DNA of 6,738 nt, from positions 1 through 6,738 of the forward strand of contig QMYG01000032.1 in the NCBI GenBank assembly GCA_003662535.1, in the 5' to 3' direction. The DNA is from Candidatus Bathyarchaeota archaeon (GTDB lineage: Archaea; Thermoproteota; Bathyarchaeia; EX4484-135; B24-G1). Under the pieces are notes generated by a model. It saw only the letters and a list, made by a program, of their open reading frames with translations, was not told where the DNA came from and made no database searches. The position numbers were made by a program, and so were the translations under genes. This document shows positions 1-4,195 of this stretch, piece after piece (positions within the stretch are counted from its first letter, which is position 1; each line of letters begins with the position of its first letter).

Positions 1-390
1 CTCCTCGCCGAAAGGCTCCTATCCGTGAGGGAGGGCTGGGTCGGAGCCGTGATCGAGCTGGTCTACAAGATCGACTCCTTCGCATCCACGCTCATCTCCA
101 GGACTCGTTTTGTGGGTGCGAACCCTCACGGGCTCGTTTGGATGGAGTTGGCGAGGGGCATAAGGACATTGGAGAGGGCAGGCGTCGGCGTGAGCGATGT
201 CTGCAGGCGCGTCGAGGCGTTACTAGAAACTCCTCTGGACGAATTCCCGGACTTTCGCTCCAGCGAGGAGTGGGAGGGCTTCTTCAGGGCTAAGCTTCTA
301 GGAGGTACGCCCGCCCCCGGGCGGCGTCAGCCCTCAGATCCTGGTCTCGGACTCCCTGTCCCTTTGGGGGTTGCTGAGGCGGATAGCTGA
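1..390 (+). CDS. Unrecognised protein, 5' part of a probably frameshifted gene, partial at left edge
   Basis: The frame is open from the first base of the window, so the true start is probably upstream. A GTG at 25 is the first start codon inside the window but has no convincing ribosome-binding site. The translation is soluble-looking and helical, with Arg/Glu/Leu-rich stretches such as ELARGIRTLERAG and DVCRRVEALLETPLDEFP. I do not recognise a family. Up to about base 300 (EEWEGFFRAKLLGG) the protein looks genuine. After that the frame becomes a Pro/Gly-rich tail (TPAPGRRQPSDPGLG) that does not look like protein, while the +1 frame becomes protein-like from about base 311. I infer one gene broken by an indel or read by a frameshift around 305-325, continuing in the next entry. 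An alternative is two overlapping genes. Confidence 0.5.
   Translation, partial: LLAERLLSVREGWVGAVIELVYKIDSFASTLISRTRFVGANPHGLVWMELARGIRTLERAGVGVSDVCRRVEALLETPLDEFPDFRSSEEWEGFFRAKLLGGTPAPGRRQPSDPGLGLPVPLGVAEADS
311..324. repeat. G+C palindrome at the presumed frameshift point
   Basis: ccgccc (311-316) and gggcgg (319-324) are exact reverse complements separated by cc. The run of five C (314-318) followed by three G lies where coding character passes from the first to the second frame. Such a tract is prone to indels in replication and to errors in sequencing, so it is the best candidate for the frame change. Confidence 0.55.
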
Positions 391-745
391 GGAGGGGGAG
401 CTGGACTCCGTTAAGCCCTACGTCTTCGGCGTTCTGGAGGAGTTCGGCGTGGCCACCCCAGTGGTCGCCCACGAAGTGGACTCCCTCTACGAGCCGAGGA
501 GGGTGAAGATAGACGTGTGCATAATCCCGTCTGAGGGGGAAAGCTACATCCACGAGTTGACGGAGTACGCCGAGAAGTTCTGGCCCGAAGATGCGTCGGT
601 GAGCCGGGCAGCGTTCAGGGAATTCCTTAGGGGATTAGCGGCTGTCCAGCCCCTCGTCTGGAAGTGCAGAGGCAGAATTTGCCGCGGGAGAGGGGAGTGC
701 GAGTTGAAGAGGAAGGTGCACGAGACGCTAATAAGCGTCTTATAG
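371..745 (+). CDS. Unrecognised Cys-containing protein, 3' part of the probably frameshifted gene
   Basis: A TTG at 371 is the only start codon in this frame, but the frame is open from 302 and is already protein-like before the TTG (SPQILVSDSLSLWG at about 329-370). This supports a continuation of the upstream frame rather than a new start. The TTG has no spaced ribosome-binding site; a GGAGGT at 301-306 is followed by no start codon at a useful distance. The translation is an alpha/beta-looking protein of mixed charge (EEFGVATPVVAHEVDSLYEP, then RRVKIDVCIIPSEGE). The C-terminus has a basic Cys cluster, KCRGRICRGRGEC (CX4CX5C), which might bind metal or a nucleic acid. I recognise no family. 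The ILVSDSL string is faintly like the start of an alkaline-phosphatase/PglZ-type fold, but not enough for a call. The last codons lie in a perfect hairpin (723-740). Confidence 0.5.
   Translation: MLRRIAEEGELDSVKPYVFGVLEEFGVATPVVAHEVDSLYEPRRVKIDVCIIPSEGESYIHELTEYAEKFWPEDASVSRAAFREFLRGLAAVQPLVWKCRGRICRGRGECELKRKVHETLISVL
723..740 (+). terminator. Hairpin at the end of the first gene, possible terminator
   Basis: agacgct (723-729) and agcgtct (734-740) form a perfect 7-bp stem with an AATA loop, ending just before the TAG stop at 743-745. Only a short T/A stretch follows, so it is a weak terminator candidate; archaeal terminators usually depend on T runs. A second agcgtct copy lies at 781-787 and could compete for pairing. 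Confidence 0.3.
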
Positions 746-759
746 CGACGGATCTAAGA

Positions 760-810
760 AGGCGAGGCATATACTATGTCAGCGTCTATGAGGTAGAATT
801 CCCCTCGCCT
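760..810. repeat. 8-bp inverted repeat between convergent genes
   Basis: aggcgagg (760-767) is exactly complementary to cctcgcct (803-810), with 35 bp between. It spans the 3' end of the small minus-strand gene and lies just after the plus-strand gene, so it could shape transcript ends of this convergent pair. With such a long loop, chance is possible. Confidence 0.3.
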
Positions 811-943
811 CAATATACGCCAGAACCTCCGCCTTCTTGTGGAAGTCCCTCATGAGCTCCGCCAAGCCGAGCTCAAAGATGAGCTTAGCTAAACGCTCAT
901 CAACCCAGCCCGGAACACGCAGACTGACAATCCTCACGTCCAT
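779..943 (-). CDS. Small ribbon-helix-helix antitoxin-like protein (orphan)
   Basis: This encodes about 54 residues. It begins with a short beta-strand pattern, VRIVSLRVPGWVDERLAKLI, typical of archaeal RHH/VapB-like DNA-binding antitoxins (strand, then Pro-x-Trp-Val-x-x-x-Leu entering helix 1). A second helix region (ELGLAELMRDFHKKAEVLAYI) follows and a basic tail ends the protein. In known systems such proteins dimerise through the N-terminal strand, bind operator DNA and neutralise a PIN toxin with the C-terminal part. I chose ATG at 943 because it lies about 31 bp downstream of a TATA-like box and starts right at the strand; a GTG at 964 would add seven residues. No toxin gene follows on this strand: the next sequence downstream is the convergent end of the plus-strand gene. 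It may be an orphan regulator or a remnant of a VapBC pair. Confidence 0.5.
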   Translation of the reverse strand: MDVRIVSLRVPGWVDERLAKLIFELGLAELMRDFHKKAEVLAYIEARGILPHRR

Positions 944-967
944 GCCGTGGGTTACTGAACGCACGAA

Positions 968-980
968 GCTAAATATACCC
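968..980 (-). promoter_or_regulatory. TATA-like promoter of the small RHH gene
   Basis: The minus strand reads gggtatatttagc here, a good archaeal TATA box. Transcription would start near 949, leaving a very short leader before ATG 943, as is common for leaderless archaeal genes. Confidence 0.4.
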
Positions 981-1040
981 TTATTCTAACTGCGGGTGTA
1001 TCAGCACGCCAATTATACATGGAATGCTAAACGAGTGAGT

Positions 1041-1052
1041 AATTGTTTTAAG
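1041..1052 (+). promoter_or_regulatory. Possible TATA box of vapBC
   Basis: attgttttaagg lies about 40 bp upstream of the TTG start at 1087. Initiation about 25 bp downstream (near 1073) would leave a short leader that includes ggtgt (1076-1080), a weak ribosome-binding site seven bases before the TTG. A second AT-rich box (ctttaac, 1065-1071) is too close to the start unless translation begins further in. Confidence 0.3.
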
Positions 1053-1086
1053 GTGTGGTTTTCTCTTTAACTTTTGGTGTCTTTGG

Positions 1087-1338
1087 TTGGATTTTGTTGT
1101 TGAGGTTAGGGTTGGAGAGGGCTACTCCTTACGCCTTCCAGAGAACATTGCTAAGGCGCTAGGCATTAAGGAGGGGGATAGGCTCATATTGAGGCTCTCA
1201 GGCAGAGTAATCACTATAGAGGCTGTAGAAGACCCTGTGGAACTCGCATTGCATGGGGAGAAGTTCGCCAAAATAGAGTCTGACGAAGTGGAGGAAGTCA
1301 GCATTGAAGAGCAGAGGAAATACGGCATTCCTACTTGA
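1087..1338 (+). CDS. vapB: VapB-type antitoxin, AbrB/SpoVT swapped-hairpin family
   Basis: This encodes 83 residues from a TTG start; the frame is closed by a stop at 1048-1050, so little extension is possible. Residues 12-48 (GEGYSLRLPENIAKALGIKE then GDRLILRL and VITIEAV) are a classic AbrB/SpoVT/MazE-like DNA-binding hairpin: strand, a Pro-containing turn and short helix, the LGIKEGD turn, then two strands. The acidic tail (IESDEVEEVSIEEQRKYGI) is the kind of segment that wraps the toxin. In characterised pairs the antitoxin dimer blocks the PIN RNase and represses its own promoter. It overlaps the start of the toxin gene by 35 bp, which supports translational coupling. The family is clear; its being the partner of the next gene is inferred from the overlap. 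Confidence 0.85.
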   Translation: MDFVVEVRVGEGYSLRLPENIAKALGIKEGDRLILRLSGRVITIEAVEDPVELALHGEKFAKIESDEVEEVSIEEQRKYGIPT

Positions 1339-1753
1339 CACATCGTTCCTACTTCCAACCCTAGGCATAAACGTGGAGACCTCCGTCCTTGACGCTCTAA
1401 GAGAAGTTGTTAGTATGAGAGCTAAGCTGTATTATTCAGGATTTAGCGTGTTGGAGTGTCTCTGGATAATGGCTAGAATAGCAAAAACAGTGCCCGTGAA
1501 CATGAACAGGGTCGAGATAGGCCTCAGGGCCATAATGAGAGGGGGAAGATACTATCGTGTAGATGAGCGTCCAAAAGATTTCATAGTGGCGTTTAAGCTT
1601 TACAATCTTGGGCATAGGGACATGATAGACAACATACTCTATGCAACAGCCTTAAACAGAAACTTAAAACTTCTCACAACAGATAAAGAACTCAAGATGT
1701 TTATAAAACAAAAACAACTAAAAGACATAGTAATCCTACCAAAACAACTCTAA
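1304..1753 (+). CDS. vapC: VapC-type PIN-domain ribonuclease toxin
   Basis: This encodes 149 residues from TTG 1304, which has GGAGG at 1290-1294 nine bases upstream, inside the antitoxin gene. The PIN-domain acidic residues are in order: Asp12 in FLLDTSFLLP, Glu51 in FSVLECLWIM, Asp109 in the DMIDNILYATA helix (Asp106 is the nearby alternative) and Asp127 in LLTTDKEL. PIN toxins coordinate Mg2+ or Mn2+ with these residues and cut tRNA or rRNA single strands; the target here cannot be read from the sequence. The length is normal and no catalytic residue is missing, so the toxin is probably active. The last 100 bases use almost only A- or C-ending codons (aaa caa aaa caa cta), unlike the G/T-ending style of the next gene. 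Confidence 0.88.
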   Translation: MKSRGNTAFLLDTSFLLPTLGINVETSVLDALREVVSMRAKLYYSGFSVLECLWIMARIAKTVPVNMNRVEIGLRAIMRGGRYYRVDERPKDFIVAFKLYNLGHRDMIDNILYATALNRNLKLLTTDKELKMFIKQKQLKDIVILPKQL

Positions 1754-1791
1754 ACACAACAAGTTCATGCTATAAATCTATAGTGTTGTGT
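1754..1791. repeat. Nested inverted repeat downstream of vapC
   Basis: acacaaca (1754-1761) and tgttgtgt (1784-1791) are exact reverse complements. Inside them ctata (1770-1774) and tatag (1779-1783) form a second inverted pair around aatc. The inner part reads ctataaatc, which is also TATA-like. It begins immediately after the vapC stop codon. It could be a transcript-end hairpin for vapBC, an operator for the SRPBCC gene, or both. The stem is interrupted by an unpaired 8-base bulge on one side. Confidence 0.45.
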
Positions 1792-1876
1792 GATTTATGG
1801 TGGGTTTAGAAGTTCGTTATAATTGTCGATGGTCAAAGCCATTAACGTTTTATGTGTGTTTAATGCATTTTTATTG

Positions 1877-1883
1877 TGGAGGT
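1877..1883 (+). promoter_or_regulatory. Ribosome-binding site that sets the SRPBCC start
   Basis: tggaggt is a near-perfect anti-SD complement and ends six bases before TTG 1890. This favours that TTG over the earlier in-frame ATGs at 1797 and 1863. A TATA-like cgttttatg at about 1845-1853 would place the transcript start just upstream of it. Confidence 0.55.
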
Positions 1884-1889
1884 TTGTTT

Positions 1890-2327
1890 TTGGCTAGGAT
1901 TGAGAGGTCCATCGAGGTTTTTGCTTCGCCTGAGGAGGTTTTTCGTTATCTTCGTGAGCTTGAGCGTATGCCTGAGTGGATGCCGTCTTGCAAGAGCCAT
2001 AGGATAACTTCTGAGAGGCGTTATGGTGTTGGGGTTACTTCGCACTGTGTTATGGACCATTCTGGGAGGACTATTGAGTGGGACAGCGTGATTACTGAGT
2101 GGGAGGAGAATAGGAGGCTCACTTGGCACTGTGAGGAGCCGACGAAGAATGATGGAACCTTCCTGCTAGAGCCGACTGAGAGGGGCACGAAGGTAACCTT
2201 CATCATGAACTACGAGCTTCCCTACTCTGTTCTGGGCATGATTATTGACAGGCTTAAGGTGAGCAAGGAGATTGAGAGGGACATAGCCGAGGCCTTGAGT
2301 AGGTTGAAGGAAAAGGTGGAGAGGTAG
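1890..2327 (+). CDS. SRPBCC (START/polyketide-cyclase-like) ligand-binding protein
   Basis: From TTG 1890 this encodes 145 residues, the usual length of a single SRPBCC domain; starting at ATG 1797 would add 31 residues (rich in Cys, Tyr and Trp) that do not belong to the fold. The N-terminus RIERSIEVFASPEEVFRYLR matches the family pattern of a first strand followed by the ASPEEVF helix. ERMPEWMPSCKSHRIT and WDSVITEWEENRRLTWHCEE follow as helix-turn and strand repeats, and PTERGTKVTFIMNYELP gives the late strands. The C-terminal helix (SKEIERDIAEALSRLKEKVE) normally covers the hydrophobic pocket. These proteins bind lipids, polyketides or other hydrophobic molecules; the ligand is unknown. 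It converges with the CooC-like gene 46 bp away and shows no clear functional link to it. Confidence 0.8.
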   Translation: MARIERSIEVFASPEEVFRYLRELERMPEWMPSCKSHRITSERRYGVGVTSHCVMDHSGRTIEWDSVITEWEENRRLTWHCEEPTKNDGTFLLEPTERGTKVTFIMNYELPYSVLGMIIDRLKVSKEIERDIAEALSRLKEKVER

Positions 2328-2363
2328 GGGTTTTCTCTTCCCCGTCCCCCCTATTTTTCGTTT
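2327..2363 (+). terminator. Probable terminator between convergent genes
   Basis: Right after the SRPBCC stop, gggg (2327-2330) can pair with cccc (2340-2343) around a T/C-rich loop. A pyrimidine-rich stretch and ttttt (2354-2358) then cgttt follow. T-rich tracts are the known archaeal termination signal. No comparable tract is seen for the minus-strand gene ending at 2374. Confidence 0.4.
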
Positions 2364-2373
2364 ACCTATGTTT

Positions 2374-3168
2374 TCAGCTTTCAGGGAAGAGTAGCTGCTT
2401 AAGTGAGATGTATCCAGCCTTCTCCAATATCCTCTTCACTGAGACGTAGGCTGGGGAGTTTGAGGGCAGTTCGAGGAGGGATTTCCCTTGAAGGACGTAA
2501 GACCTCAGCTCCTCGTCGTATTCTATTTTCCCTATGTATTTTAGGCCTGTTTCCTCCTCGGCTTTTTCTCCTAATTCGTCTGGGAATTCGTATCCGCCGA
2601 CGAGGTAGATGTTGTCGAACTTTATGTTTACGCTCTGTATTATCCTGTAGGCTCTTTTCACGTGCTCGAAGGACTTTCTGGAGGGGTCGAGTATGGTGAA
2701 TATGTCGTTTACTTTCGGTGTTATTCGTCTGTTTAGCTGTTCTAGGCCTGCTGGCGAATCTATTAGGACGTATTTGTAGTTTTTTGTTAGGCGTTCTAGG
2801 GCGCCCTTCAGGGCGGCGTCAGGTAGACAGTAGCAACCCTCGATGTATTTCGTCCCTATGGACATGAAGTCGAAGTGTTCTCCCTCGTAGAGCCCTTTTT
2901 CCCAGATTTTTACTTCTATTCTCTCTGAGGGCGGCATTCCTGCTGCTGTTCCACCCTCCTCTAGGAAGGTTTCGTAGAGGAGTTCAGATATTGACAGTAT
3001 TCCTGCGCTTTTTAGGTCTACGCCCACCATTTCTCCGAGGCTTTGGTCTGGGTCTACGTCTACCAAGAGTAGTGGTGTTTCGCCGGCCTCTATGAAGTAT
3101 TTTGCTGCTAGGGCGATGAAGCTTGACTTGCCGACGCCTCCCCTGCCCATCGAGACGAGCATCTTCAA
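2374..3168 (-). CDS. CooC-like MinD/SIMIBI ATPase, putative nickel/metal-centre insertion protein
   Basis: This encodes 264 residues. The P-loop is MGRGGVGKSS (residues 7-16), the switch region is VDVDPDQSLG (36-45), and a late nucleotide loop is YVLIDSPAGLEQLNRR (133-148), which fits the D-x-x-AG-x-E-x-L-x-R pattern I associate with CooC proteins. Cys112 and Cys114 in EGCYCLPDAAL form the CXC motif that binds metal at the dimer interface of CooC1. CooC ATPases help load nickel into carbon monoxide dehydrogenase/acetyl-CoA synthase; related proteins serve other metallo- or corrinoid enzymes, so the client here is open. No CODH subunit is in the window. The lysine that normally precedes GG in the deviant Walker A (KGGxGK) is Arg9 here. 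I chose TTG 3168 because GGTGA lies seven bases upstream; the ATG two codons later is the alternative. Confidence 0.8.
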   Translation of the reverse strand: MKMLVSMGRGGVGKSSFIALAAKYFIEAGETPLLLVDVDPDQSLGEMVGVDLKSAGILSISELLYETFLEEGGTAAGMPPSERIEVKIWEKGLYEGEHFDFMSIGTKYIEGCYCLPDAALKGALERLTKNYKYVLIDSPAGLEQLNRRITPKVNDIFTILDPSRKSFEHVKRAYRIIQSVNIKFDNIYLVGGYEFPDELGEKAEEETGLKYIGKIEYDEELRSYVLQGKSLLELPSNSPAYVSVKRILEKAGYISLKQLLFPES

Positions 3169-3175
3169 TTTTTTT

Positions 3176-3180
3176 TCACC
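3176..3180 (-). promoter_or_regulatory. Ribosome-binding site of the CooC-like gene
   Basis: The minus strand reads ggtga, a typical archaeal Shine-Dalgarno core, followed by seven bases (mostly A) and then TTG 3168. The spacing suits the TTG better than the ATG at 3162. Confidence 0.6.
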
Positions 3181-3224
3181 TCGCCGTGTCTTTTAGGTGC
3201 TCATGCAGTTTCAACCCAGCCGCC

Positions 3225-3235
3225 CTTTTAAGTGC
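3225..3235 (-). promoter_or_regulatory. TATA box of the CooC-like gene
   Basis: The minus strand reads gcacttaaaag around here, a strong archaeal TTTAAA-like box. Initiation about 25 bp on (near 3203) gives a leader of about 35 bases carrying the GGTGA site. The gene therefore probably has its own promoter and does not depend on read-through from tsr3. Confidence 0.5.
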
Positions 3236-3321
3236 TTAACGTCTACCACAGTATAATCGCCGAACTCGTGCCGGAAATTTCTGTCTACGTAGCGTGTGGC
3301 GGTAAAATTTGAGTTGCCTCT

Positions 3322-3849
3322 TCAGGGCATGTATCTGCGTTGAATTTCAACTACTTCTTTGCTGTTGCTCGCCTTTGAGTATTCCTCTAGGAGTTCTTGG
3401 TTCAGTTTGATGAATCCCGGGCCCCACTTGAAAACGCTTAGGATTGCCCCTGCCTGTTCTTTGAACCCTGCGATGTAGAGGGCTGACGCCAAAGCCTCAG
3501 CCGTGCTAAGCTTTGTCGGAACGCCGTAGTTTACTGGGTTTGCTGCTATCAGGTAGGGGAGGCACCTGTGGTGGCCCCTAAGCTTCGGGAAGACCCTCTC
3601 TGCGAGGTTCCAGCTACAGTCCACCGCCGTGAGGCCCCTGCTTACCATCAGGCTTCTATCGGCTGGGGAGAGCGCCCTGCTCGAGAAGGGGTTGAGGATT
3701 ACCGTCCCTATTGGTAGCTCTCTTGCTTTGTAGACGACTTTTGCGAGGTTTAGGCGTTTAAGCTTCAGGGCTGTGCACTTCTTCGGGTCGTCCTGCCGCA
3801 TATGCAGTATGTAAACGTCCACCGGGCGCTCATCTATATGCGTTTGCAT
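3322..3849 (-). CDS. tsr3: Tsr3 homologue, rRNA aminocarboxypropyltransferase
   Basis: This encodes 175 residues, the normal archaeal length. All family blocks are present: VYILHMRQDDPKKCTALKL (12-30), ILNPFSSRALSPADR (51-65), VDCSWN (76-81), HHRCLPYLIAANPVNYG (93-109), KLSTAEALASALYIAGF (113-129) and FKWGPGFIKLN (140-150). Tsr3 is a SPOUT-like enzyme that transfers the 3-amino-3-carboxypropyl group of S-adenosylmethionine to a (methyl)pseudouridine in helix 31 of small-subunit rRNA, a late step in ribosome assembly. ATG 3849 has aggtg (minus strand, 3862-3858) eight bases upstream. A TATA-like box only about 25 bp away suggests instead a very short or absent leader. It is divergent from the Lrp-like gene. 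The same reading frame stays open for 36 codons after its TGA stop. Confidence 0.93.
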   Translation of the reverse strand: MQTHIDERPVDVYILHMRQDDPKKCTALKLKRLNLAKVVYKARELPIGTVILNPFSSRALSPADRSLMVSRGLTAVDCSWNLAERVFPKLRGHHRCLPYLIAANPVNYGVPTKLSTAEALASALYIAGFKEQAGAILSVFKWGPGFIKLNQELLEEYSKASNSKEVVEIQRRYMP

Positions 3850-3867
3850 CTGGGTGGCACCTACAAC

Positions 3868-3880
3868 AAAATATTATTTA
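3868..3880. promoter_or_regulatory. Shared AT-rich TATA-like element between divergent genes
   Basis: aaaatattattta is the only AT-rich block in the short gap between tsr3 (ATG 3849, minus) and the Lrp-like gene (ATG 3909, plus). Read on either strand it is TATA-like and lies about 25 to 35 bp from the two start codons, so it may direct transcription both ways with short leaders. Confidence 0.5.
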
Positions 3881-3908
3881 GGAGTTGAGCCGCAATTAAC
3901 ATTTGGTG

Positions 3909-4148
3909 ATGAACGTGCCGCTGGCGTTCGTCCTGATAAACTCGGAAATCGGAGCTGAGGATGAGGTTCTGAACGCCCTGAAGAAGGTTGAGGGTGTGGA
4001 GGAAGCCTACGTAGTCTATGGAGTTTACGACATAGTTGCTAAGATAAGGGCTGAAACTATGGATAAGCTCAGGGAGATAGTTACTTGGAAGATACGTAGA
4101 CTGAATAGGGTTCGCTCCACGCTAACTATGGTGGTTGTGGAGTCGTAG
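3909..4148 (+). CDS. Stand-alone Lrp/AsnC ligand-binding (RAM) domain protein
   Basis: This encodes 79 residues covering one alpha-beta RAM/ACT-like domain and no helix-turn-helix. LAFVLINSEIGAEDEVLNAL (5-24) is strand 1 and helix 1, VEGVEEAYVVYGVYDIVAKI (28-47) carries the GxYDI/V turn at the ligand-binding dimer interface, and LREIVTWKIRRLNRVRSTLT (54-73) is helix 2 and strand 4. Such proteins form dimers or octamers that bind amino acids and can join full-length Lrp regulators. ATG 3909 is chosen from TTG 3903, GTG 3906, ATG 3909 and GTG 3915. GTG 3915 is a real alternative: ggtga at 3905-3909 is five bases before it. tiaS follows after 47 bp on the same strand, so the two may be cotranscribed. 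The ligand is not readable from sequence. Confidence 0.85.
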   Translation: MNVPLAFVLINSEIGAEDEVLNALKKVEGVEEAYVVYGVYDIVAKIRAETMDKLREIVTWKIRRLNRVRSTLTMVVVES

Positions 4149-4195
4149 AAGCTTAGCGATGCACAATAGAAACCCCATCTTTCTACGTGCACACC

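Noticed and set aside
664..855. 63-codon plus-strand frame over the gap after the first gene
   Set aside because: It overlaps the genuine Cys-cluster frame and then runs antisense to the RHH gene; the translation is Pro/Ser-rich and unconvincing.
965..1086. Gap between the RHH gene and vapB examined for an RNA gene
   Set aside because: Only promoter-like AT-rich boxes are seen; no cloverleaf, stable hairpin or repeat array.
1797..1889. N-terminal extension of the SRPBCC gene from ATG 1797
   Set aside because: The 31 extra residues do not fit the fold, and a strong GGAGGT sits before TTG 1890.
2403..2699. 98-codon plus-strand frame opposite the CooC-like gene
   Set aside because: The translation is an Arg/Leu/Cys-rich shadow of a well-supported gene on the other strand.
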